Below, piece after piece: positions 54,291 through 64,000 of a stretch of 64,000 bases of DNA. Source of the stretch: Kingdonia uniflora. Its lineage: Eukaryota; Streptophyta; Magnoliopsida; Ranunculales; Circaeasteraceae. The DNA lies in the NCBI GenBank assembly GCA_014058105.1, contig JACGCM010000560.1:2294001-2358000 (forward strand), given 5' to 3'. Numbering within the stretch: position 1 is the stretch's first letter; every line of letters starts with the position of its first letter. Below the pieces are notes generated by a model. It was given only the letters and a program-made list of their open reading frames with translations, ran no database searches and was not told the origin of the DNA. The position numbers and the translations under genes are program-made.

Positions 54291-55125
54291 ATATTATCAA
54301 GCACATTCTGAGATATCTCATTGACACAAAAGACTGGGGTCTGTTTTATACAAAAAATGGTAAACGACAAATTATAGGATACATTGATACAGAGTATTTA
54401 TCAGTTCTACATAAAGGCCGATCATAATCGGGTTGTGCTATTATATGGAGATACAATGATTTCATGGAGATCGGTAAAGCAGATGACGGTTGTTACATCC
54501 TTGAACTACGTGGAGATTATTGCACTTTATAAAGCTGACAGATAATGTTTTTGGTTGTGGTCCATGATCAATCACATCAACAGAAGTTGTGGTCTAAGTT
54601 TTATCCAAGATAAACTGGCGACTCTGTATGAAGACAAAACATCTTGCATCATTCAAGTCAAAGGAAGATTTATTAAAGGCAACAGAACGAAGTACATTTC
54701 ACCCAAATTCTTTCACATGCACGAGTTACAGAAGATAAATGAGATTAACGTCCTTTAAGTCTGTTTAGAAGATGACTTAGCTGATCTATTTAGGAAGGCT
54801 GTTACACATCCTACATTCAAGATATTAGTACGCGGAATCGGCATATGAAGTTAACACGATCTATTATCTCAGGGAGATCGACGTCAGGAGGAGTAATCCT
54901 GTCCTGACGTGGACGCCTGTGTATTGTACTAATTTTCCTAATAGTACAATTTATATCCTAGGAGGTTTTACTTACTAGAGGTTTTGACGAGGCAACGTAT
55001 ATGCGTCCACAGCCCATACGTGAAATAGATTTGTACTCTTTCCTTGCACAACTTTTTATCTAAAGGGGTTTTATAAGGCAAAGATTTTGATGAACAAGTC
55101 GTCTTTGTATGGAACACCCCAAGGA
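54291..55125 (+). pseudogene. RNase H of copia E, joined directly to integrase
   Basis: Starting at about 54290, in a new frame, the sequence reads IIKHILRYLIDTKDWGLFYT and QIIGYIDTEYLSVLHKGRS, the start of copia RNase H. Further on, the frame 54555-54758 has TLYEDKTSCIIQVKGRFIKG and HISPKFF-like SPKFFHMHELQ, then DLADLF, the C-terminal part. The reverse transcriptase core normally lying between integrase and RNase H is absent. Confidence 0.75.
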
Positions 55126-55130
55126 GGAGT

Positions 55131-55365
55131 ATTTGGAGTTAGGTACGGTTTAAGGTAGGGAACCCAACTGGGCTGGGGTGTTCTACTGGACTCCTAACAA
55201 GCTCATATACTATTAGGATTTACCGGGAGAGTTTGAGTGAAAGTATATAACCAAATAAAAGGTTAAGTCTTTATAACCTCAGAGAAACAAATCAATCAAT
55301 AATATATTTATTCTTCTCTCATGTCTGTGTTATGATTATCTAGTAGAATAGTGTAATATCCAACA
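55131..55365 (+). repeat. 3' LTR of copia E (235 bp)
   Basis: Starts TATTTGGAGTTAGG (first TG changed to TA) after the purine tract, and ends ATCCAACA before CAATT. Confidence 0.88.
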
Positions 55366-55370
55366 CAATT

Positions 55371-56661
55371 CTTTTTCTTTTGCAAAAACTTACTCAAAAT
55401 TTCAAAGTATGTTTTGTGTATTTTACGCAATACATCAAGATCGACCGCAGAAGGTAATTGATTTACTGACGTTAACAACATCTGTCCAAATTTTAAATTG
55501 ACAAAAATAGCCTTCTACTTTAATGTTTAAAAGTCAATATATTCATTAAGATTGACGTCAGGAGGCAAAATTGCTTTGCGGACGTTAGCTGCATCTGTCC
55601 AAATTTTAAATCAACGAAAATAACCTTCTACTTTAAAGTTAAATTTTTTTTTGTAAAAGGAAAACCTGTAATTTTTTATTTCCTCTTTCTCTCGATCTCT
55701 CCAATCACACCTTCTCTCCTATCCTTACTACGAAGACAAATTTTCATCTCTTTCTATATGATTCTCTTTAATATCATTGGTGGTGGAGGATGATTTTAGG
55801 TTTTCGAATCGGTTTAGGGGAGGAGATTTGATGGGTAGAGGATGAAATTTCAAACTAATTGAGATTAACCGATTTTGAGTAATTTAGGTCAAAATTGAAA
55901 GGGGCGATACTCCATGAAACTAATTGTCCAGCTCTAACCTAGCTTAAGTCGATATGATAAACAATAAGGAATCAAAAACATAATAATAAACAATTTAAAC
56001 CCTGTGGGAAACCCTTCTCAGGAAAAAAAACCCACAGGTCTTTTTCGAATTACCCAACAACTAAAAATTAAATATTAAAACAAAATTACACGTATTTATT
56101 TACTTATAAACTCAATAAGCACATCTCTTAGTTACCTCTCTTCTAATTGAACTCCTCGCAATCAATTCCTCATTTTTGCAATGCCTCTCGTTCTTGCAAC
56201 ACCTCGCTTCGATCCCCTGTCAAAACATCCAAGCTTGAAACTCACAAGCATTTTAAATCAAGATTAGGTTTCCTAAATCTTTGATTGATTTAATTTAAGT
56301 TTTACTTCGCATCGAATTGCTCGTTGAAATATCTCTTATCTCTAAAATATTAAGCCCTTGAAAAGTTTATTTTAGATGAGGTAAAATGAAATAAAAATAA
56401 AAATGGATATCTTTTATCAAAAAAACTAAAAACCTGAACTTTCTTCGAACAGAGAAATAGACTGTTCGAATAGACAAGGTTCTATTCGAACAGAACCAAA
56501 GATCCAATTCGAAGAAACAGTGGTTTGTGTAAAATGTTCGAATTGAAAAAAAGAGTTTGTTCGAACATAAACCTATTTTCTTAAAAAAAAACATGATTCC
56601 TTTTTTTAACCTTTTATAAAAAACTAACGGCTTGAGTTTTTATAGCGAAGAGGTATAAACC
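55371..56661. other. No gene recognised; duplication and TTCGAA cluster
   Basis: A tandem duplication with a 113-bp period lies at about 55440-55650 (landmarks GACGTTA at 55468 and 55581; both followed by ATCTGTCCAAATTTTAAAT). Six TTCGAA motifs fall within 56443-56566. Otherwise AT-rich. Confidence 0.6.
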
Positions 56662-57375
56662 TGTAGTGGCTTATTCCGCACCGCGAGCTCATGCTTCATC
56701 TTTGAACTACAGACAAACTTTCGACCTCAACAACAGAGCACGTAGCACAATCACAAACATGTACATAACGAGTTTCTCAACTAATACCACTCATCTCCAC
56801 CAACACTCATGCTATTGGTTGAGAGTCATCTTGTAATAGCTTATTTCGTATCTCAGACTCAAACCTCACCCTCGATCTCATCAGCATACAAGAAGTACTA
56901 CTAAAGATGTAACCAAACTTTCCCCAGTTTAAGACATCACTTTCGACTTCTACACCAGCAGTTCGACCTGTACAAAGCACACAGTCAGCAATAGAGCCAT
57001 TGAACAGCAACAAAGGTCAGAATGCTACACATCCTGGTCAAAGAATATCTCATACTCATTTTATAATATTCATCATTAAGGAACTTTATGGTCATCAAAC
57101 GGTCATATTAGAGAACCTATAAGGGGACCTGGAGAACTATAGGTGAGGGACGAAACGATCACCATAGAAAAGTTCCTACTCTATCATCCAATATTCTAAA
57201 ATTATTCATTGTAATACACTAGCAATCTTAATAAGATCATCACTTTCTTAAAATCCTCAGGAGAGGTCGCAGCTTTTAACCTATTCAAAAGTTTTCCACG
57301 CTAAACAGTCTTGTTGTTTATTGTCTGTTATTTGGTGTAAAGGCTAAATCCGTATCCCAGAATTAGGCTATTATA
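56662..57375 (+). repeat. 5' LTR of copy B (714 bp)
   Basis: Starts TGTAGTGGCTTATTCCGCA and ends CTATTATA (the usual CA end is mutated). It aligns end to end with 9128-9850 in reverse. Confidence 0.85.
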
Positions 57376-57393
57376 TTAGGCGCCGTCTGTGGG
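57376..57393 (+). promoter_or_regulatory. Primer-binding region of copy B
   Basis: TTAGGCGCCGTCTGTGGG follows the LTR, nearly the same as in copy A. Confidence 0.75.
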
Positions 57394-57447
57394 AATCAAA
57401 ATTCTCAAACCCATTGTCTCAAACGCTGCTGATCACCTTTTATTAGA

Positions 57448-59035
57448 ATGTCTCCTCTAGGTTAAAGTATATTGATCATCCAGGTTGAAGAGAATATAGC
57501 TTTGGCAGACCTAAGGGCCACTCAAAACTCAGAAACAGAAAGGCATGCATCCCTAAAATAATAACTCACGAGTGTACAACCTGAAGAACAAAGTTGTACA
57601 ACCTGAAGGCTTATGGATTTTCGTTCATGACAGAATCGGGCCTCTTCCGAAGGGCATTCACGAAGGAGGTGCGTTCGATCTAACCTTCAGCAGCAAGACA
57701 TGGATCCCGCCCCAATCCAGGAGATCCAGCAGGATGTAAATAGCATCCTCGCTGGAGCCAGACAGACTGAAAACCTACCTTAAAAGTTTGAGTTCCAGCA
57801 AAAGAACGTCTAAGTAAAGGGAGTGGTGACCACAACCCTGGAGATGGGTACGTCACACGTCTAACCGTCATAGCTCGACAGTACGTCACTCAATAACATG
57901 TCAAGAAGCGAATTAAAGAATTGCTCGAGGCCCACACGCCGACTAAAGGGATCGACAATTGATTACAGAAGAGCCCAATCGCCCAAGAGCTCTTAGATGG
58001 GGAAGTTCCCACCGGTTTTCGCACTCTGAAGATCCAAAAGTACAAAGGGACTGATTCAGTGGAACATGTTCAGGAGTTCTAGGACGCTCTAGTCCTGCAT
58101 TCCACGTCCAACCATATTATATGCCAGCTTTTTCCTACTAGCTTGCCTGCCGAGCCCCTACGATGGTTCCACACACTGCCCGAATGATCCATCACAACTT
58201 TTGAACAGTTGTACGAACTCTTCTTCAAGAATTACTCACATAACAAAGATAAAGAAGATAACTTATATTCTCCTTTTAGCCTCAAACAGATGCCCAAAGA
58301 AAAACTCGAGACACTTACCAAAAAGTTCTTAGAGTTTTCCCGAAAAGTAGATCGACTCGACCAAAAGATCACTATTTTTGCTTTAACCAACGCTTTACAC
58401 GTCGATGGCCGAGCGAAGGAGTATCTCATCCTCAACAACCAACAATGTTGGAAGACATGATCGAAAAGGTCAATGGATACATCGACCTAGAGTGGATGGT
58501 GTCCGACAGGTAGAAACCTCAGAAGTCAACACTGATGGCTCGAGATCAGTCAAACTATTCCAATTTTAATCAGACATCAGATCAAGGAGGTGACAAAAAA
58601 TGCACAAAATCCAATGACGAGCGACCTCGGAAGGGGATGAACTTGTCTAGACCTTACCTTTTAAAGATAAATGTGACTATAGCCAGCATATATCCTATAT
58701 TACAGAAAGACAAATTTTTTCGAAATGCGCAGTACCTTCAGCTGATTGAGAACAAATCATACTGCATCTACCATAAGGTCCGACGTCATGAGGCAGAGCA
58801 ATGTTTTGCCTTACAACGGTTGTTGGAGTACATCTTCGTAGATAGACGAATGCACGAGTATATAGTGGACGTGGAGAGTTATAAGAACGAGAGTTACAAA
58901 ATCCCCACTGAAGCTGTGCAAGTCAAAGAGCCCGCAGTCGAAAAGTATTTGTACCATATCTCGCTCTGCCATCTCATGAAGACCCAGGTCATCAGAGAAT
59001 CAAACAGAAGTAAGCGAAGGCGTGTTGCCCATTAA
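57448..59035 (+). pseudogene. gag region of copy B
   Basis: ATG 57448 corresponds to the gag start of copy A. The central frame 58209-58460 (KEKLETLTKKFLEFSRKVD, then KEYLILNN) is the Gag core. The frame 58535-59035 contains a basic segment and the knuckle-like SYCIYHKVRRHEAEQC (C-x2-H..H-x4-C), then LEYIFVDRRMHEYIVDVESY. Frameshifts and stops separate these parts. Confidence 0.75.
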
Positions 59036-59179
59036 TGTTACGACTTATCCATGCAAGATAAAGAAGCTAATTTAATTCCAGTATCCAGCTCTCAGGGAAC
59101 TGGAATCTCTTTTGATGATTGCGCCATTCGGCATGTCAGCTATCCTTACCATGATGCCTTGGTGATCATGTTGAAAATG

Positions 59180-59520
59180 TAGAATATGGTGCTTCATACG
59201 ATGATGGTAGACACCGACAGTACTATCGAACTCCTTTTTCAGGGCACGATCGACCAGATGGGTCTAGCCGATAGTGACATCGATATCTGCGGTTTCAATA
59301 GGTCTAAGAAGGAGCACATAGGAAAGATCGTGCTTCCTATCACCGCAGGGCCGGTAATACTTGACGTTGTCTTTTATGTCGTCAATACAAAATCCCGTTA
59401 TCTGGGGATCATGGGGCGTTGCTGGTTACACAACATGCACACAATTCCATCAATCTACCACTTGGCATTACATTTTGAGTGGGAGGGTAGCGTTTACGAG
59501 ATAAAGGGAAGCTAGAAATT
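59180..59520 (+). pseudogene. Protease of copy B
   Basis: The frame 59186-59515 contains VDTDSTIELLFQ at the active site (Gly of Asp-Thr-Gly changed to Asp), then KIVLPITAGPVILDVVFYVV and YLGIMGRCWLHNMHTIPS. It sits between gag and RT. The substituted Gly suggests loss of activity. Confidence 0.78.
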
Positions 59521-59782
59521 AGTACAAGGATGCGAAAATTCTATCGTCATTGGACCAGAACCTTCTGAACATCAGCTCCCATAACAATTGCAGAAGATAA
59601 CAGGAAACATTACAAAGAATTACACAGTCAGCACTGCAGGGCAGCATCATCCCATCGCAGAGACCACATAATACGTTGAAATTTGTGGACCCAAGCGTGG
59701 GACATATATTGGCACCCATCTGCCCCCAGCCGAGCGCGACACTCTCATCCAGTTCCTTAAAGAAAATAATGACGTCTTCGCC

Positions 59783-60656
59783 TTGACGTTTCATGAGATG
59801 CCAGGTATCGGCTCGAATATGGCATGTCACAAACTCAACTTGAAGAAAAAAGCCGCAGCTATCAAACAAAGACAAGGAACTTTAACACCTAGACTTCACG
59901 ATGAAGTTAACAAGGAAATCAAAAAACTCATCGAAGTCGGTTTTATCCGCAAGGCCAATTATCCAGAATGGATATCGAATATTGTAACGGTACCAAAAAA
60001 GAATAGGAAGATCAGGGTGCGCGTGGATTTCACCAACCTAAATAGACATACTCCAAAAAACAGTTTACTACTCTTTATTAAATAACCTGCTCGACTCTAT
60101 GTTGGGGTTACGAGCTCCTGTCTGTGACAGATGCCTCGTCAGAATGCAACCAGATACCTATGCTGCCTGACGATCAAGAAACACAGCTTTCATTATAGAG
60201 CATGGTCTATACTGTTACAAAGTCATGCCATTCGGTCTCAAGAATGTTGGAGCTATTTACTAGCGATTAATGACCCAAATGTTCATGGATCACCTCAGAA
60301 TAACAATGGAGGTCTATATAGACGATATGTTGTGCAAAAGTATAAATAAGTTAAACCATATCTCAGATTTACACAAAATCTTTGATATCCTCCATCTCTA
60401 CATGATGAGACTCAATCCTGACAAATGCAAGTTCAGAGTTCAATCAGGAAAATTCTTGGGATACTTAATCAACAAGCACGGTATTGAAGCCGATTCAGAT
60501 CGCATTCGCACACTATTATCTATGCCTTCTCCCAGAATGAAGAAAGACGTCCAGAAGTTGGCGGGAAAGATTTCCGCAATAAAGTATTTTGTTTCAAAAT
60601 CGTTCGATCGCTGTCGATGGTTGTTTAACTTATTGCGTGAGGTGACAACAAAATAG
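59783..60656 (+). pseudogene. Reverse transcriptase of copy B
   Basis: Frame 59783-60085 has LTPRLHDEVNKEIKKLIEVG and VRVDFTNLN. A frame-shifted stretch follows with the MPFGLKN-type segment. Frame 60270-60656 has VYIDDMLCKS with an intact YIDD box, LGYLINKHGIEAD and the thumb ending CRWLFNLL. Two frameshifts separate the parts. Confidence 0.83.
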
Positions 60657-61930
60657 AAACCTAAGAAGGACCACGGGATCGAATGGACAACGGAGTGTGA
60701 AGCTGCCTTTCAACAGCTAAAACTTTACCTGGGTTTACCACCAATGATAAGCACACCTAGCGAAGGGGAAGAGCTCACCATCTATCTTGCAGTTACTGAA
60801 GAATCATTAAGTTATGTTCTCATTTGTCTTGATGAGAAAACTTAGAAGCCTGTCTACCCACTCTAGCAGAATCCCGATACAGCAAGGTCGAGAAGCTGCT
60901 TTTGGCTCTCGTCTACACCTTACAAAAATTGAGATAATACTTCCAAGCCCACTCAGTACGAGTAGTGACCAACTACCCTCTACGCGAAATGTTATCCAAG
61001 CGTGAAAAATCCAGACGAATCTAGCAGTGGTCAGCCACTCTTGGCGAACATGACATCCGATTTGAGGCCAGACATTCTGAAAAGGGCCAGGCCATAGCAG
61101 ATTTTCTTGTGGACTTCTTCGTAGAAGATCCTGACTGGGAGGAAGACAAAACAAAAATTTATGAAGAACAACTCGAAGAAAGGGCAGACTGGATAACGCA
61201 AAAGGGATGACATTTTCTAACTGATAGATCCTCGAGACCCACAGTCTCAGGCATCAAAATCGCGTTGATCACACCTTCTAATGATAGAATTAAAAAGGCA
61301 ATCCAGTTAAATTTCAAAGCTACCAACAATGCCGCAGAGTACGAGGCAATGATTCACGGTTTGGATATGGCTCTTGAAATTGGAGTGTCCAAACTGTCCC
61401 TATATACAAACTTTTTTCTCATTGTAAATCATTACACAAAAAAATTCTAGAAGAATGGCAAAATAATCGATTACGCAGCCGCCATAGCCGACAGAATGAG
61501 TAGATTCAAGAAAATTTCTATCAAACATTTGCCGTGCAGAGAGAACAAACATTCTAATTCCCTCGCATATCTCGCTGGAGTCCTTGGCTCAGAAGCTCGG
61601 TATCTCAGGATTAAAGTAATATCAACCTCTAGCATTAATATTATTAGCCAAAATTCTGTTAATACTGGGGCATTGAAGAGGATGAGGATAATTGGAGGCG
61701 ACCTTTCCTCAAGTATATTGGTACCAAGAACACATTCAATGGAGAACTCTCTCAGGACCCCACTGAATGAATACACGTACTTGATAACGCTAAATGCTCC
61801 ATTGTCGAAAACGGTCTCTTATACAAGATTTCGGTCACAGGGCCATATCTTGAATGCTTATCTTGCAAAGAAGCTCAAAGATTCTTACACGAACTACATG
61901 AAGGTACGTGTGGTTCCCACGTGGTAGGAA
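60657..61930 (+). pseudogene. RNase H of copy B
   Basis: After RT the sequence reads ECEAAFQQLKLYL and LAVTEESLSYVLI in the connecting part, with stops. Frame 61265-61450 holds NNAAEYEAMIHGLDMALEIG (conserved Glu). The expected YADS is YTNF, so the Asp is lost. The following frame 61496-61927 contains HLPCRENKHSNSLAYLAGVL and continues towards the integrase zinc finger. Confidence 0.75.
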
Positions 61931-62915
61931 GGTCTTTAACCAATTAAGCTTTTACCCAAGACATCTTCTGGCCTAAAATGAAAGCTTAAGCAATCGAGCT
62001 CGCAAGCAAATGCGATGCTGTCAATGTCACGATCCCCAAATTCGAGCTCCAACTTTAGAACTACATTCCAGATGGGCCCTCAACCTTGTCGGTGAGTTTC
62101 CTACTACACCAGGAAAATGGAAACATCTCTTAGTCGCAACGGATTACTTTACTAAGTAGGTAGAAGCAGTTCCCTTGTGCTGCACACAAGAATATGAAGT
62201 CATCTAGTTCATCTGGGGAAACATCATCATTCGTTTTGGCAGTCCCCATCTCATCAGGATCGACAATGGACTTCAGTTCGTTGGCTGTAAGGTCGTCGAA
62301 TTCCTCAATCAACACAACATCACACATTTCCCTTCAGATCCGTATTACCTGTAAGGGAACGGCCAAGCCGAGATCACTAATCGCACTATCGTCGATGGAA
62401 TCAAAAAGCTCTTAACAAAAAGGAAAGGAAATTGGGTCTTAGAGTTACCACATGTATTATGGGCTTATCGAACTACGCCCCAAGTTTCAATTGGATGCAC
62501 CCTGTTCCTTCGGGCTTACAGTACCGATACAATCATCCCTACTCGGTATCATCACTCTATTCACGACCTTACCATGACCGATGAAGAAAGCGAATTCCAG
62601 TTAGCATGAAATATGAACTAGATCAAGGAGCCTCGGGACAAAGTAGTCATAAAATTGGGAATGTATCACCAAGCTTTAGCTCGATCTTATAACAAACGCG
62701 TTTGGCATAGAAAGTTCAAAATCAAGGATCTGGTCCTCCGGGTGATTCCCAAACATCGCCAAGAGCCCAACGGAGGGAAATTATCCGAAAAATAGGAGGG
62801 TCCTTCTGATGTCATCGGGAAAAGCGGCCACGGTTCTTACGACCTCACCCCTGAGCATGTCTAGCACATACCTAATCCTTAAAACACAAGGAGACTGAAA
62901 TTATATCGAAGATAA
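61931..62915 (+). pseudogene. Integrase of copy B
   Basis: One plus-strand frame with several stops reads HLLVATDYFTK (first Asp), IRIDNGLQFVG (second Asp), NGQAEITNRTIVDGIKK (Glu), LWAYRTTPQVSIGCTLF, LARSYNKRVWHRKFKIKDLV and a C-terminus ending RRLKLYRR at the TAA 62913-62915. All three catalytic acidic residues are present; in-frame stops inactivate it. Confidence 0.8.
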
Positions 62916-63034
62916 CACATCTGTCACGGTGTACTTTTCTCCAAACCAGTCTATTAGTTCGTATGACAAGTTCAAATCAATAAAAGATTAATGTTTGATA
63001 AAAACATCTGAGTACTTTCTACTATGCCACACAG

Positions 63035-63655
63035 AATTTCTATACACATATTACAGATCATTTATTGCTCTGGCCAAATTGATCATCTAATACATTGCAG
63101 ATCGTTTGTTGCTTCGGCTAATACATTTGCTATACGTCAATCTTACACCAATGAAATACTTGTGTTCAATTTCCCTACAAAGTTTCTGCACAAAGATTGC
63201 AGATCATTTGTTACTTTGGCCAAATTGATCATCTAATATATTACCGATCGTTTGATACTTCGGCCAAACCGATCTATCTAATACATTCTCTATAGATCAA
63301 TCTTACACTAATGAAATACTTGTGTTCGATTGATATACATTATAGTAATTCTTCTAATAAATCCATTGAGTACTCATAAAAATAGATTACAAATCATTTG
63401 TTGCTTCGGCCAAATCGATCATCTAAACTACATTACAGATCATTTGTTGCTTTAGCCAAATCGATCATCTAAACTACATTGTAGATCATTTATTGCTTTG
63501 GCCAAATCAATCATCTAAACTACATTACAGATCATTTGCTGCTTAGGCCAAATCGACAATTTACACTACATCGCAGATTGTTCGTTGCTTCGGCCAAACC
63601 GATCATCTCATGTATCATAGATCGTTTATCACTTTGGTTGATCCGATCGCATATC
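63035..63655. repeat. Tandem array of copy B
   Basis: Five simple units of about 46 bp (TTTGTTGCTTCGGCCAAATC core) lie at about 63385-63610. Nearer pol, longer compound units carry the TCTTACACCAATGAAATACT insert. This is the same two-level order as in copy A, with the simple units next to the antisense frame. Confidence 0.85.
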
Positions 63656-63799
63656 ACACTGCTTTACATATATTATCATTGGTACCTCTCACGGTCAATA
63701 CAGTTCACTGTTCATCTTTAACTAATTCTTTATACATCCAAATTTCCTTTTTATCCAATGTTCGTATACATACAACATAATCACATTACTCATTCTTCA

Positions 63800-63958
63800 C
63801 TAGAGACTTATCTCATTATCCATATTAGAAGGTCCCGCCGCGTCCTTTATACCACTCATATGTAACTTCTGACACATAAATTCTGGCATCCTCCCTACAA
63901 CAATCTTCATCCCATCTCTAACCTTTCTCTGTTTCAACAATCCAATCCTGGAAATCAT
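63800..63958 (-). pseudogene. Antisense extra frame of copy B, C-terminal part
   Basis: A 52-codon minus-strand frame from ATG 63958 to TAG 63800-63802 reads RIGLLKQRKVRDGMKIV, GRMPEFM and KDAAGPSN. It aligns with 2692-2828 of copy A over its whole length with about 60% identical residues by eye. Upstream (63959-64000) the alignment continues after a one-base deletion with an in-frame stop. It converges on pol across the tandem array. Confidence 0.6.
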
Positions 63959-64000
63959 GGGTTCTAAATATGCAGTTCAGATCAACTCCATCTTATATTC

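Larger units (their letters stand above)
50595..55370 (+). mobile_element. Ty1/copia element E with both LTRs and target duplication, RT deleted
   Basis: LTRs at 50600-50835 and 55131-55365 flank the element. CAATT at 50595-50599 and 55366-55370 is the 5-bp target duplication. The interior has a primer-binding motif, leader, gag, spacer, protease, integrase and RNase H, and a purine tract AAGGAGGAG just before the 3' LTR. Reverse transcriptase is missing between integrase and RNase H. LTRs differ at roughly one position in seven by eye, so the insertion is old. Confidence 0.9.
56662..64000 (+). mobile_element. Ty3/gypsy LTR retrotransposon, copy B, 3' end outside window
   Basis: Plus-strand layout: 5' LTR (56662-57375), primer-binding region, gag (from 57448), protease, RT, RNase H, integrase (pol stop 62913-62915), tandem array, then the C-terminus of an antisense frame at 63800-63958, cut by the window end. 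It matches copy A throughout. The bases before the LTR are AAACC, different from those of copy A, so the copies are separate insertions. The 3' LTR lies beyond 64000. Confidence 0.88.

Overview
This window looks like intergenic, transposon-dominated nuclear DNA of a flowering plant. The evidence is AT-rich sequence, GT-AG introns, Ty3/gypsy and Ty1/copia retroelements of plant type, L1-type LINEs with an RNase H tail, a hAT-type MITE, and decayed fragments of plant nuclear genes (VARICOSE, an LRK10-like kinase, a mitochondrial carrier, a MORF/RIP editing factor). I found no intact host gene, no rRNA or tRNA, and nothing bacterial. Almost every coding frame carries stops or frameshifts.

Layout. 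1-9850: Ty3/gypsy copy A (minus strand), cut by the left edge. It has a 723-bp 5' LTR, broken gag-pol, a tandem array and an antisense coiled-coil reading frame. 9851-about 13070: LINE interrupted by A. About 13079-17347: 5' half of a second gypsy element (C). 17933-18163: orphan copia LTR. 20753-21770: 3' end of another LINE. 24343-31750: a run of gene fragments (kinase/carrier chimera, VARICOSE exons, a possible PP2A B' piece, a possible plastid accA piece, and the spliced 5' end of an unknown gene). 35160-35579: LINE zinc-finger fragment, interrupted by a non-autonomous LTR element (35584-40555) made almost wholly of three different tandem arrays. 42179-42976: hAT-type MITE with a perfect 8-bp target duplication. 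44429-49604: copia D, 3'-truncated. 49601-50414: MORF exon 1 with a duplicated upstream region. 50600-55365: copia E, complete with LTRs and a CAATT duplication but lacking reverse transcriptase. 56662-64000: gypsy copy B (plus strand), cut by the right edge.

A and B belong to one family and lie in opposite orientations. Both carry, between the end of pol and the (unseen) 3' LTR, the same arrangement: a tandem array, then a reading frame on the opposite strand that converges on pol. The last 50 or so codons of that antisense frame align between the copies. In copy A the antisense frame contains a GT-AG interval that joins two coding stretches in phase. This antisense, apparently intron-containing module and the satellite-like arrays of A, B and the 35.6-40.6 kb element are the most unusual content of the window. 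Extra antisense frames and variable 3' arrays are known in some plant gypsy lineages of the Tat group, so the novelty lies in the details.

Coordinates of LTRs with matching ends and of splice sites were counted by hand. Family names for fragments rest on remembered protein similarity without a database search.
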